Below are positions 25,832 to 35,008 of a DNA stretch of 64,000 nt, piece after piece. The position numbers and the translations under genes are program-made. The first letter of the stretch is position 1, and every line of letters begins with the position of its first letter. A model generated the notes under the pieces. The model saw nothing but the letters and a program-made list of their open reading frames with translations, searched no databases and was not told the DNA's origin. The DNA is from an uncultured Pseudomonadota bacterium (GTDB taxonomy: Bacteria; Pseudomonadota; Gammaproteobacteria; Burkholderiales; Thiobacillaceae). The DNA is taken from assembly GCA_903835655.1 (NCBI GenBank), contig CAILNT010000028.1:23250-87249 (forward strand), written 5' to 3'.

Positions 25832-26971
25832 CTAGTCCAGCCGTTTGCGCGACTTGCGCCAGGTGATGCCGAGAAAGAGGGCAGCCATCAGCACCAGGGC
25901 CAGTGCGTTGGGCAACACCACCGACCAGACGTCGCCGGCCAGGAACAGGGTCTGGACGATGGCGACGAAATAGCGGGCGACGATGGCGTGGGTGACCACC
26001 TGGACCCCGGGCGGCATGCTGTCGATGTCGAAGATGAAACCGGAGAGCAGGAAGGCGGGCAGGAAGGTGGCGATGATGGCGATCTGGCCGGCCACGAACT
26101 GGTTGCGCGCCAGGGTGGAGATGGTTAGGCCCATCCCTAGGGCCGCGAGCAGGAACAAGGAGGCGCAGACCCACAATACCCAGAAGGAACCGCGCAGGGG
26201 CACTTCGAAAAGGCCGACGGCCAGACCCACGGTGAGCAGCATGCCGCCGGTACCCAGGATGAAATAGGCGAACAGCTTGCCCAGGAGAATCTCGCTCATG
26301 GTGGCCGGCGTCACCAGCAGGGCTTCCATGGTGCCGCGTTCCCACTCTCGTGCCATGACCAGGGCGGTGAGCAGGGCGCCGATCAGGGTCATGATGATGG
26401 CCACCAGGCCCGGCACCAGGTAATTTCGGCTGCGCAGTTCGCTGTTGAACCACACCCGCTGTTCCAGTCGCACCGGGGTGTTGAGGTCCATGCCGCGCTG
26501 TCCCGCCCAGCGTGTGAGCCATGCGCCCCAAGCTCCGGTCACGTAGCCCTGGGCCAGGCGGGCGGTGTTGGCGTCGACGCCATTGACGATGACCTGGATC
26601 GGCGCCCCGTCTGGCCTACGCAAGCGTTCGGCGAAGTTCTCGCGCAGGTGCACGATGGCGCTCACCCGGCCCTGACGCAGGGCTGCATCCGCTTCCGCCA
26701 TGCCGTTCATCCGGATCGGCGCGAAATAGTGGCTGGCCTCCAGGCTGGCGAAGAAATCTGCGGTGTCGGCTGAAGGCGACTCGGCCACCAGGGCCACCGG
26801 CACGTGGTCCGCATCCAGGGATACGCCGTAGCCGAACAGTACCAGCAGGAAGATGGGCATGACGAAGGCAATGGCGATGCTGCTGGGATCCCGCACGATC
26901 TGCAGGAACTCCTTCCTGACCAGGCCGGCCAGGCGCATGCCGGCCCCGCCGCGGGGGTCGCTTGGGTTCAT
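25832..26971 (-). CDS. ybhS: ABC-2 type export permease, YbhS-like (379 aa)
   Basis: Paralogue of the following permease with the same topology: LVRKEFLQIVRDPSS at the start, a periplasmic domain, then five helices with WERGTMEALLVTP. The start is taken at ATG 26971 (MNPSDPRGG), 46 bp after the ATPase stop; an internal ATG at 26938 (MRLAGL) is an alternative with the family-like start. The longer open frame overlapping the ATPase gene is not coding. It would pair with the downstream permease as a heterodimer. Confidence 0.87.
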   Translation of the reverse strand: MNPSDPRGGAGMRLAGLVRKEFLQIVRDPSSIAIAFVMPIFLLVLFGYGVSLDADHVPVALVAESPSADTADFFASLEASHYFAPIRMNGMAEADAALRQGRVSAIVHLRENFAERLRRPDGAPIQVIVNGVDANTARLAQGYVTGAWGAWLTRWAGQRGMDLNTPVRLEQRVWFNSELRSRNYLVPGLVAIIMTLIGALLTALVMAREWERGTMEALLVTPATMSEILLGKLFAYFILGTGGMLLTVGLAVGLFEVPLRGSFWVLWVCASLFLLAALGMGLTISTLARNQFVAGQIAIIATFLPAFLLSGFIFDIDSMPPGVQVVTHAIVARYFVAIVQTLFLAGDVWSVVLPNALALVLMAALFLGITWRKSRKRLD

Positions 26972-27017
26972 ACGCGAGGCCCCGCTCCCACATAGAGGTA
27001 CGGCGTGAAATCTTTCC

Positions 27018-28751
27018 TCATGTCGCCTCTCCTTCCACCAAGTGGATGAAGGCGTCTTCCATGCTGGGCTCGGGGTTTTCGGCGGAGCGGGCCAGCAGCT
27101 TGATGGTGCCGGGCTCGCCGGTGGCGAGGATGCGGCCGGCGGCCATGATGGCCAGGCGGTCACAGTATTCCGCTTCCTCCATGAAATGGGTGGTCACCAG
27201 CACCGTCACTCCGGCTCGGGCCAGGGCGTTGATGCGCTGCCAGAATTCGCGTCGTGCCAGGGGGTCGACGCCAGACGTGGGCTCGTCCAGAAACAGGATT
27301 TCCGGTCGGTGCATCAGGGCGCAGGCCATGGCCAGGCGCTGCTTGTAGCCCAGCGACAAGTCGGCGGAGAGCTGGTCGGCCTGCGCCGTCAGTTCGAACT
27401 CGGCCAGGGCCCAGGCCAGGCGTTCCTGCTGTGCGTGGCGGCCGAGGCCGTAGGCGCTGGAGAAGAAGATCAGGTTTTGGGCGACGCTGAGATTGCCGTA
27501 GAGGGAGAACTTCTGCGACATGTAGCCGATGCGACCGCGCGCAGTGGAAGCCGCGTGGCGCAGATCCAGGCCCGCCACCTGGAGGCTGCCGGCGCTGGCG
27601 GGCAAGAGTCCGCAGAGCATGCGGAAGGTGGTGGACTTGCCGGCGCCGTTGGCCCCCAGCAGGCCGAAGATTTCGCCGCGCTGTACCTGAAAACTGACCC
27701 CGTCCACCGCCCAGAAGTCGCCGAAGCGGCGGCGCAGACCGTCCACCCGGATCACCGGTCCGTCGCCCGCATGCCCCGCCCCGGCTGCCGCGTCCATGTT
27801 GCGCCCGGCGCTGCCCGCCGGCCCGTGGCCGCGCAACAGGTCGATGAAGCCATCCTCGAAGCGGGGCGGCAATGGCCGCAACGTGGCCTCCGCCACCCCC
27901 GCCTGATTCAGCACCCGGGCGGCGTCGGCGTCCACCGCCGTCACCAGGCGCACGTGCTCACCCTGGACCAGGGCGTCCACCACGCCCGGCTGGCCGTCCA
28001 GGGCCGCCTGCAAGTCGCGGTTGCGTTGCCCGGTGCGGGTCACCGCCCAGGTGCGCCCGGCCATGCGCCCGCTCATGGCGGTGGGCGGCCCCTGGTCCAG
28101 CACCCGGCCTTCATGCAGCAGGATCACCGCGGAACAACGTTCGGCCTCGTCGAGATAAGCGGTGGACAGCAGCACGCTCATGCCCTCGCTCCGCACCAGG
28201 CGGTCGACGATGGCCCAAAGTTCGCGCCGGGAAACCGGGTCCACGCCGACCGTGGGTTCGTCCAGCAACAGCAGGCGAGGCGCCCGCACCAGGGTACAGG
28301 CCAGGCCCAGCTTCTGCTTCATGCCGCCGGACAATCGTCCGGCCAGGCGGCGGGTGAAGGGCGCCAGGCCGGTCATGTGCATCAGCTCGGCGTAGCGTTT
28401 CGCGCGCTGCGAACGCGGCACACCCTGGAGGTCGGCGTAGAGATCCAGGTTCTCCTGTACGCTGAGGTCTTCGTACAGGCCGAAGCGCTGCGGCATGTAG
28501 CCCAGGGCGGCCTGCACCGCCAGGGAGTCCCGCGTGGCGTCCAGGTCCAGCACCCGGATGCTGCCGGCATCGGGCACCAGGAGGCCGGCGGCCAGGCGCA
28601 TCAGTGTGGTCTTGCCGGCCCCGTCCGGGCCGATCAGCCCGGTCACCCGCCCCGGCTGGATGGTGAAGCTGACGCCGTTCAGGGCCTGGATGCTGCGGCC
28701 GCCGGCGGTGAAGGCCCGGGCCAGGTCGCGGGCTTCCAGCACCGGGCTCAC
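27018..28751 (-). CDS. ybhF: Tandem ABC transporter ATPase, YbhF-like (577 aa)
   Basis: Two ABC ATPase domains in one chain. The first has Walker A GPDGAGKTT, signature LSGGMKQK and Walker B LLLLDEPTVGVDP; the second has GANGAGKST, a degenerate signature LSLGYKQ and LFLDEPTSGVDP. Length matches E. coli YbhF (578). The start is the GTG at 28751, overlapping the stop of the membrane-fusion gene (GTGA), which implies translational coupling. It powers export by the two following permeases. Confidence 0.9.
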   Translation of the reverse strand: MSPVLEARDLARAFTAGGRSIQALNGVSFTIQPGRVTGLIGPDGAGKTTLMRLAAGLLVPDAGSIRVLDLDATRDSLAVQAALGYMPQRFGLYEDLSVQENLDLYADLQGVPRSQRAKRYAELMHMTGLAPFTRRLAGRLSGGMKQKLGLACTLVRAPRLLLLDEPTVGVDPVSRRELWAIVDRLVRSEGMSVLLSTAYLDEAERCSAVILLHEGRVLDQGPPTAMSGRMAGRTWAVTRTGQRNRDLQAALDGQPGVVDALVQGEHVRLVTAVDADAARVLNQAGVAEATLRPLPPRFEDGFIDLLRGHGPAGSAGRNMDAAAGAGHAGDGPVIRVDGLRRRFGDFWAVDGVSFQVQRGEIFGLLGANGAGKSTTFRMLCGLLPASAGSLQVAGLDLRHAASTARGRIGYMSQKFSLYGNLSVAQNLIFFSSAYGLGRHAQQERLAWALAEFELTAQADQLSADLSLGYKQRLAMACALMHRPEILFLDEPTSGVDPLARREFWQRINALARAGVTVLVTTHFMEEAEYCDRLAIMAAGRILATGEPGTIKLLARSAENPEPSMEDAFIHLVEGEAT

Positions 28752-29776
28752 TTCGCGTCTTTGCAGGGTTCCGAGCCTGTCGCCGGGGCCGTCTGGTCCA
28801 GGCGGATGGCCACGTTCGCGGGCATGCCCAGGCGCAACTGTTCCTGGCCCTCGCATACGAAGATGCGGGCCTGGTACACCAGGCTGGCGCGCACCTCGGT
28901 GGTTTCCACCGTCTTCGGTGTGAACTCCGCGCTGGGGGAGACGAAGCCGACCCAGGCCCGATAAGGCCTGTCCGGGTGGCTGTCGCTGCTGACCGTGGCT
29001 CGCGCCCCCACCGGCACCCGGCCCAGGGCCGTCTCTGGCAGCCAGGCGCGGATCCAGACCGGATCGGTGAGGGCCAGGGTGAACGCCGGCTTGCTGGGAG
29101 TAGCCATGTCGCCGGGTTCCAGGATGCGGTTCTCGACGATGCCGTCGGACGGCGCGAGCAACTCGCCTTCCTGGATGTCCCGCTGGATCACCGCCACCGC
29201 CGCCTGGTTTGCAGCCAGAGTGGCGCGGGCCGCGGCGACGTCTTCCTGGCGCGGTCCCAGTTCCATCAGGCGCAGAGTTTCGTCCGCCGCCTTCAGTTGG
29301 GCCTGGGCGCGGTCCAGTGCGTAGCGCGCACTGTCGGCCTGCTGTTGGGAGACGAAGTGCTGGCCCACCAGATCCAGTTGCCGCAGGTGGAAGGCCTGGG
29401 TGTCCGCTACCGCCGCGCGGGCCGCGTCCCGCAGAGCCCGCGCCTGGGCGATCTCCTCGGGGCGGGAGCCGGCCAGGAAGCGGGCCACCACCTGCTGCTG
29501 CGCCGCCGTCTGGGCCCGTGCCTGAATCTCGCTGCGATGCAGCCGTTCGGTGTCCAGGGTGGCGAGCAACTGTCCCTTCTTCACCCGATCGCCTTCCCGC
29601 ACCAGGACCCGGTCGATGCGGCCGTTGCCGTTGAAGGCCAGTTCCACCTGGCGGATGCCGACATTGCCGTGCAGCAGCAGTTCGGTCTGGGTTGGGGCCA
29701 CGTGCTGCCGGGACCACCAGGTCCCAGAGGCCACGGCTGCAATCACGGGAATGACAAGGAAAAATTTCGGTTTCAT
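28748..29776 (-). CDS. ybhG: HlyD/YbhG-type membrane fusion protein (342 aa)
   Basis: Periplasmic adaptor of an ABC exporter. An N-terminal membrane anchor (about 5-25) is followed by a lipoyl-like half (NGRIDRVLVREGDRVKKGQLLA), a long coiled-coil hairpin (about 75-210, Gln/Ala/Arg-rich), the second lipoyl half (APSDGIVENRILEPGDMA) and a beta-barrel domain. It is the first gene of the exporter operon; the 477-bp gap upstream contains its promoter region. In Gram-negatives such adaptors connect to a TolC-type channel. Confidence 0.89.
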   Translation of the reverse strand: MKPKFFLVIPVIAAVASGTWWSRQHVAPTQTELLLHGNVGIRQVELAFNGNGRIDRVLVREGDRVKKGQLLATLDTERLHRSEIQARAQTAAQQQVVARFLAGSRPEEIAQARALRDAARAAVADTQAFHLRQLDLVGQHFVSQQQADSARYALDRAQAQLKAADETLRLMELGPRQEDVAAARATLAANQAAVAVIQRDIQEGELLAPSDGIVENRILEPGDMATPSKPAFTLALTDPVWIRAWLPETALGRVPVGARATVSSDSHPDRPYRAWVGFVSPSAEFTPKTVETTEVRASLVYQARIFVCEGQEQLRLGMPANVAIRLDQTAPATGSEPCKDAK

Positions 29777-29859
29777 GGCGCATCCTTGGGTGCTTATCTT
29801 CTGCTGGGCGCCCGGCCGATCACCTGATCGCCATCCCCACGCCCTACCAGGGCGAGTAT

Positions 29860-29909
29860 CCTTGAATCCTCAGTCGCACACACGGGCGTGTTCAACTGAG
29901 GATTCAAGG
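29860..29909. repeat. 15-bp perfect inverted repeat
   Basis: CCTTGAATCCTCAGT (29860-29874) and its exact reverse complement (29895-29909) flank a 20-nt spacer. It has no T-run. A one-mismatch relative occurs at 17139-17156 near moaD, which suggests a dispersed repeat and not a terminator. Confidence 0.7.
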
Positions 29910-30253
29910 TTAAATACAATAACTTGCACGTTTAACTGTCGAGCCCGTGCAGTCTGAGACGGAACGAAAACCATCGTAGCGATACCGATCGGCACGATCA
30001 AGTCCTCGGTCGGGCATTTTTGTCCGTCGGACAAAGTCGGACACATAGATGGGGCGCACTTGCACTGGCCATGGCGGTCGACGACGGTCGGTGCCTGCCG
30101 GTACACTGTCAACGGTGCCCGGAAGTGGGGCTTGCAACCGCTTTGGCTCGCTCTGTGTCCATGTACAGCCGGCACTTGTACCGCACATATGGCCGTATAC
30201 ATGGACTGTAGTTAAAGCAGACATGCCAATGTAATCAAGTAATTGAGGCATAT
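29910..30253. other. Non-coding region with palindromes upstream of trpG
   Basis: No gene is credible. Visible structures are a 15-bp palindrome TTGTCCGTCGGACAA (30020-30034) and a 9-bp inverted repeat GTCCATGTA/TACATGGAC (30157-30165 and 30198-30206) about 50 bp before trpG. The latter could be an operator or leader hairpin; no Trp-rich leader peptide or T-run supports attenuation. GAGG precedes the trpG start. Confidence 0.5.
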
Positions 30254-30822
<569 letters not shown>

Positions 30823-30826
<4 letters not shown>

Positions 30827-31833
30827 ACTACCCCTATTTGCTCGACAAGTTGGTACATCGCGGTGACCTGGGTGGCGAGGAAATGCTCGGCCTGATGCGC
30901 GCCATCATGACCGGGGGGCTCACGCCCGCGCAGGTTGCCGGCGCCATCTGCGCCCTGCGCTGCAAGGGCGAGACGGTTGGCGAAATCGCCGCAGCTGCCA
31001 GCGTCATGCGCGAGCTCTCCGTCAAGGTGTCGCTGGCCGATGTCGAGCATCTGGTCGATACCTGCGGCACCGGGGGCGATGGCGCCCATACCTTCAACAT
31101 CTCTACCGCAGCCGCCTTCGCCGCCGCCGCGGCCGGGGCCCATGTCGCCAAGCATGGCGGCCGTTCGGTGTCTTCCAAGTCCGGCAGCGCCGATGTGCTG
31201 GAAGCACTGGGTGTCGACGTCAACCTGGGGCCGGAAAAAGTCGCACGGGCGGTACGCGAGATCGGCCTGGGTTTCATGTTCGCGCCCAATCACCATAGCG
31301 CGATGAAACACGCAGCCCCGGTGCGCCGCGAACTCGGCGTGCGCACCCTGTTCAACCTGTTGGGGCCGCTCACCAACCCCGCTGACGCTCCGCATCAGGT
31401 CATGGGGGTATTCCACCGCGACCTCACCCGGCTCCTGGCCGAAGTGTTGCGCGAATTGGGGAGCCGCCACGTGCTCATCGTGCATGCCGCCGATGGCCTC
31501 GATGAAATCAGTCTGGCCGGTGAAACCTGGGTCGCGGAATTGCGTCATGGCGAGATACACGAATACGTGGTTACGCCCGAGCAATTCGGTCTGGCGCGTT
31601 GCGCCTCCAGCCATTTCGCCGTCGCCGACGTGGACGAGGCCAAGGCGCGCCTGCTGTTCGCGCTTTCCGGTAAACCCTGCCCGGAACAGGATATCGTCGC
31701 CCTCAATGCCGGTGCCGCCCTGCTCGCCGCAGACTGTGCCCAGAGCCTGGCCGAGGGCATCGTGCTGGCGCGTCAGGCGTTGATCAGCGGCGCGGCACGG
31801 CAACGCCTGGATGCGCTCATCGCCTTCGGGTAG
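30823..31833 (+). CDS. trpD: Anthranilate phosphoribosyltransferase (336 aa)
   Basis: Transfers the phosphoribosyl group of PRPP to anthranilate, the second step of tryptophan synthesis. PRPP/Mg sites are clear: [17 protein letters not shown] and [18 protein letters not shown], plus [12 protein letters not shown]. Length is standard. It overlaps trpG by 4 bp. The usual next gene, trpC, is absent; a convergent gene begins 12 bp downstream. Confidence 0.96.
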
Positions 31834-31845
31834 CCGTGGGGCGGT

Positions 31846-32187
31846 CTACGCCAGCAGGGTGACGACCGTCGCGGCGGTCGTCCGGTCGATCGCGAAGTCC
31901 ACTTCGCAGTATTCATTGGTTTCATCGATGGGCGTCGGGTCATCGGCGCAACTGCAACCCGTGATCCTTCCCGAATAGAACAGGCCCGCTTTCACATGCA
32001 GGCTGGCCGGGTCCGCGGTGACGCTGAGGATCATGGCGCGAGGTGGAGTCGCGGCGACACTGCTGCTTTGCGACAACCCCGCCTGCAAGGGCAGCAGGTC
32101 GGCGTCCAGTTGCTCGATCTCCGCCTTGGCGACGGCGTTGAAGGCTGGCGTTTGCCAGGCGGCGAGGGATAGGTTCAAACGGATCAT
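31846..32187 (-). CDS. Conserved small protein with Cys-X-Cys motif (113 aa)
   Basis: No named family recognised. The N-terminal half is a short amphipathic helix pair (LSLAAWQTPAFNAV, EIEQLDADLLPLQAGL); the C-terminal half is beta-rich with GLFYSGRITGCSCADDPTP and EYCEVDFAIDR, giving three Cys (CxC plus a distant C) that could bind metal or a cluster. The start overlaps the trmJ stop (ATGA), with AAGG 8 bp upstream, so it is translationally coupled to trmJ. The function is unknown. Confidence 0.75.
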   Translation of the reverse strand: MIRLNLSLAAWQTPAFNAVAKAEIEQLDADLLPLQAGLSQSSSVAATPPRAMILSVTADPASLHVKAGLFYSGRITGCSCADDPTPIDETNEYCEVDFAIDRTTAATVVTLLA

Positions 32188-32972
32188 TGGGATACCTTGT
32201 TCTTCAGTTCTGCATGGGGTACGGCGTTGTTGGGCATTTTTGGCGCGAGCGCGCGGTTTTTCTGAATCGCGCTCAGCACCCCGCGCCAGATCGCGACTTC
32301 CTCCTGCTCCAGCCCGGCCTTGGCGAAGAAGCGGCGCAGGCGAGGCATGAGGCGTCTGGGATTTTCCGGGTCGTGAAAGCCGATTTCGACCAGGGTCTTT
32401 TCCATTTCCGCCAGCATGGCTTGTTCGGCCGCGTGCGAGGCCGGTTCGAATTCCGGCAGCGCCAGGACAGCGTCGTCCAGGTGGCTGCGCAGTTCGTAGG
32501 CCAGCACCTGCACGGCGGCTCCCAGGTTCAAGGACGCATACTCCGGGTTGCTGGGGATGTTGAGCAGCCAGTGGCATTTCATCAGTTGTTCGTTCGACAG
32601 GCCATAGGTTTCCGAGCCGAACACCAGGGCCACTGGCCGGGTCAGGGCCAGCCCCAGGAGTTTGGGCGCGGCCTGGCGAGGAGTGTAGGCGGGGTGAGGC
32701 AGGTCGCGGCGGCGCGAGGTGCAGGCGGCAGCCAGGGCCACGTCGGCCAACGCCGCATCCAGGCTGGCGTAGACGCGGGCGTTTTCCAGCACGTCCACCG
32801 CCCCGGAGGCGCGGGCGCGCGCTTGCGCGTCGATTTCGCAGCGAGGGTTGACCAGGGCCAGATCGGAGAGCCCCATGACCTTCATGGCACGAGCGACCGC
32901 GCCCAGATTGCCCGGGTGGCTGGTTTCCAGCAGGACGATGCGGATGTTTGCAAGGGTATGGCTGGTGTTCAA
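32184..32972 (-). CDS. trmJ: tRNA (cytidine/uridine-2'-O-)-methyltransferase TrmJ (262 aa)
   Basis: SpoU/TrmH-family methyltransferase that modifies position 32 of several tRNAs with SAM. The knot motifs are present: LLETSHPGNLGAVARAMK (motif 1), VFGSETYGLSN (motif 2) and NIPSNPEYASLNLGAAVQV (motif 3). The C-terminal helical extension (about 165-262) is typical of TrmJ. It is divergent from suhB, 40 bp apart, an arrangement common in Gammaproteobacteria and Betaproteobacteria. Confidence 0.94.
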   Translation of the reverse strand: MNTSHTLANIRIVLLETSHPGNLGAVARAMKVMGLSDLALVNPRCEIDAQARARASGAVDVLENARVYASLDAALADVALAAACTSRRRDLPHPAYTPRQAAPKLLGLALTRPVALVFGSETYGLSNEQLMKCHWLLNIPSNPEYASLNLGAAVQVLAYELRSHLDDAVLALPEFEPASHAAEQAMLAEMEKTLVEIGFHDPENPRRLMPRLRRFFAKAGLEQEEVAIWRGVLSAIQKNRALAPKMPNNAVPHAELKNKVSQ

Positions 32973-33012
32973 GGTAAAATCCCGGTCCGACTCAAACGTT
33001 CTTTAGACAATC

Positions 33013-33819
33013 ATGCACCCGATGCTCAATACGGCCATCAAGGCCGCCCGCGCCGCCGGCAAAGTCATCAGCCAGGGCAGTCAGAACCTGGATCGCCTGA
33101 CGGTGAAATCCAAAAGTGAAAACGATTTCGTCAGCGAGATCGACCAGAAGGCGGAGCAGGTCATCATCACGACCTTGCTGGATGCTTATCCCAGCCACTC
33201 GATTCTAGCCGAGGAGTCTGGTGCTTCCGGCACGGCGGCCGATGCGGAATACCGCTGGGTGATCGATCCGCTCGATGGCACCACCAATTTCCTGCACGAT
33301 TTTCCCCAATTCTGCGTGTCGATCGCCCTGCTGCATCGCGACAAGCTCGATCAGGCGGTCATCTACGATCCCGTCCGCAACGACCTCTATACCGCCAGCC
33401 GCGGCGGTGGCGCCTTCCTCAATGATCGCCGCATCCGTGTGGGCAAACGCGACAAATTGCAGGATGCGCTCATAGGCACCGGCTTCCCATACCGCGACTT
33501 CACCCATCTGGACGCCTATACCGGTATGTTCCGCGACCTGGTGCAGAAGACCTCCGGCCTGCGCCGTCCCGGCTCCGCGGCGCTCGACCTGGCCTGGCTG
33601 GCGGCCGGCCGCACCGATGGCTTCTTCGAGATCGGGCTCAACCCCTGGGATATCGCGGCGGGTTGCCTGCTGGTGATCGAGGCCGGTGGCCTGGTCAGCG
33701 ACTTCGCCGGCGAGGAAAACTATCTCCAGTCGGGCAACATCGTGGCGGGCAGCCCCAAGGTCTTCGTGCAGTTGCTCCAGGCCATCGGCCCGCACGTGAC
33801 CCCCGCACTCCGCTGCTGA
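33013..33819 (+). CDS. suhB: Inositol-1-monophosphatase SuhB (268 aa)
   Basis: Mg-dependent phosphatase; SuhB also joins rRNA antitermination complexes. Metal-binding motifs: EE (AEESGAS), WVIDPLDGTTNFLH (about 82-95) and NPWDIAAGCLLVIEAGG near the C-terminus. Length is as in E. coli (267). Divergent partner of trmJ; convergent with the following SAM hydrolase gene. Confidence 0.95.
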   Translation: MHPMLNTAIKAARAAGKVISQGSQNLDRLTVKSKSENDFVSEIDQKAEQVIITTLLDAYPSHSILAEESGASGTAADAEYRWVIDPLDGTTNFLHDFPQFCVSIALLHRDKLDQAVIYDPVRNDLYTASRGGGAFLNDRRIRVGKRDKLQDALIGTGFPYRDFTHLDAYTGMFRDLVQKTSGLRRPGSAALDLAWLAAGRTDGFFEIGLNPWDIAAGCLLVIEAGGLVSDFAGEENYLQSGNIVAGSPKVFVQLLQAIGPHVTPALRC

Positions 33820-33847
33820 ATCGCACTGCGCCGTCGGCGCTTTCCGC

Positions 33848-34600
33848 TCAATGGTGGTGGCTTCCCGGAGTTTGCGGGAGGCCGACCGGGTCGCCCAGTT
33901 TCAGGCCCAGTCGCAGGGCGGCGCTACCCCGGTTCACGGCGACCTCGATGAGGCCGGAACTGTTCACGTACCAGAAGGCCTCGCCCTTGCCGGCCTCCAT
34001 GAATACCCCGCGCCAGGGCAGTGCCAGCCCCTGCACCTCGAGATACGAGCCCGGCTCGACCAGGCCGCCGCCGCGTATTCCCGTCCAGGCATTGCCGTAA
34101 TGGTCGATGTAGAGGATGCGCGCGAGCTCCGCCGTGTCGAACTGGACACGCAAACCCGCAACCGGCGTGAGCTTGTCGTCGGGAAACCGGCCGGACGCGA
34201 TGGATGCGGCGATGGGGGCAAAAAGGTCGCGGCCGTGAAAGGTCGCCGATAGCCCTTCCGGGCGCCAGTGGATGTGCCAGACGCGCGAGGAATGCGCCCG
34301 CCCGGCCAGCAGCGAGAGCAGTCCGTTGTCGGGCCCGACGAAGTAACGGCCCGCCACTTCCAGCACCGCCGCTTCGCGCGGTCCGCCCACACCGGGATCG
34401 ACCACGGCCAGCACCACGGCGCCGACGGGCAGGTCACGGCACAGCGCGGCGAGCAGGTGGGCGCCGGCATGGGGATTGAAATCGGGCAGGGCATGCAGCA
34501 GGTCGATCACCGCCACGTCGGGCGCGAGTGTCGCCAGTACCGTCTTCAGTTGTCCGACGTAGGGGTCATGCCAGCCATAGTCGCTAAGCAGCAGCAGCAT
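33848..34600 (-). CDS. SAM hydrolase/hydroxide adenosyltransferase, DUF62 family (250 aa)
   Basis: Family enzymes split SAM to adenosine and methionine using water or hydroxide. Motifs: LLSDYGWHDPYVGQLK at the N-terminus, VDPGVGG, GPDNGLL, FHGRDLFAPIAA, and IDHYGNAWTGI in the C-terminal barrel. No halogenase-specific insert is visible. Start at ATG 34600 with GAGGAA just upstream; the longer frame to 34750 runs towards tRNA-His and is not supported. The cellular role of these hydrolases is unclear. Confidence 0.88.
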   Translation of the reverse strand: MLLLLSDYGWHDPYVGQLKTVLATLAPDVAVIDLLHALPDFNPHAGAHLLAALCRDLPVGAVVLAVVDPGVGGPREAAVLEVAGRYFVGPDNGLLSLLAGRAHSSRVWHIHWRPEGLSATFHGRDLFAPIAASIASGRFPDDKLTPVAGLRVQFDTAELARILYIDHYGNAWTGIRGGGLVEPGSYLEVQGLALPWRGVFMEAGKGEAFWYVNSSGLIEVAVNRGSAALRLGLKLGDPVGLPQTPGSHHH

Positions 34601-34720
34601 CGCTTCCTCGGGAGAAAACGGTTCGGCGCGGGCGGCGGATGCGCGGAAGGACAGCGATCGATCAGACGACGCCAGGCACGCGCCGATGAAGGCCCGGCCG
34701 GACGCCGCTGACAAGCAAAC

Positions 34721-34797
34721 TGGGGTGATGGATGGGACTCGAACCCACAACAGCCAGAATCACAATCTGGGACTCTACCAATTGAGCTACCACCACC
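34721..34797 (-). tRNA. tRNA-His (GTG)
   Basis: Complete cloverleaf: acceptor GTGGTGG/CCATCAC, the extra 5' G (-1) pairing with the discriminator C as in all tRNA-His, anticodon loop TTGTGAT, T-arm loop TTCGAGT, and an encoded CCA. It is on the same strand as tRNA-Arg and tRNA-Pro further right, but separated from them by a transporter gene. Confidence 0.97.
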
Positions 34798-35008
34798 AGT
34801 GATGAACTAGTTCCCCGTCGCCATCGAATCCGGCTTGCCCGACAGCGCCGAGCCTGGGGAGGACGGATTCTAGGGGAACGGGGGGGCGAGGCGCAAGGGG
34901 CGCAATAGTCATTCCCGCGCTTGCGTGAGGCCGTTCGTGTCGGCGGCAGGCACCGATGGACGCCTCCCACCGTAGCCTCGCCCACCTTTCGTGGGTTACA
35001 GTCGGGGC

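Noticed and set aside
27018..29783. A 921-residue fusion of adaptor and ATPase
   Set aside because: The upstream part of that frame is the out-of-frame image of the membrane fusion gene; the ATPase begins at the overlapping GTG 28751.
30157..30253. Trp attenuator leader before trpG
   Set aside because: No short Trp-rich peptide and no terminator T-run accompany the inverted repeat.
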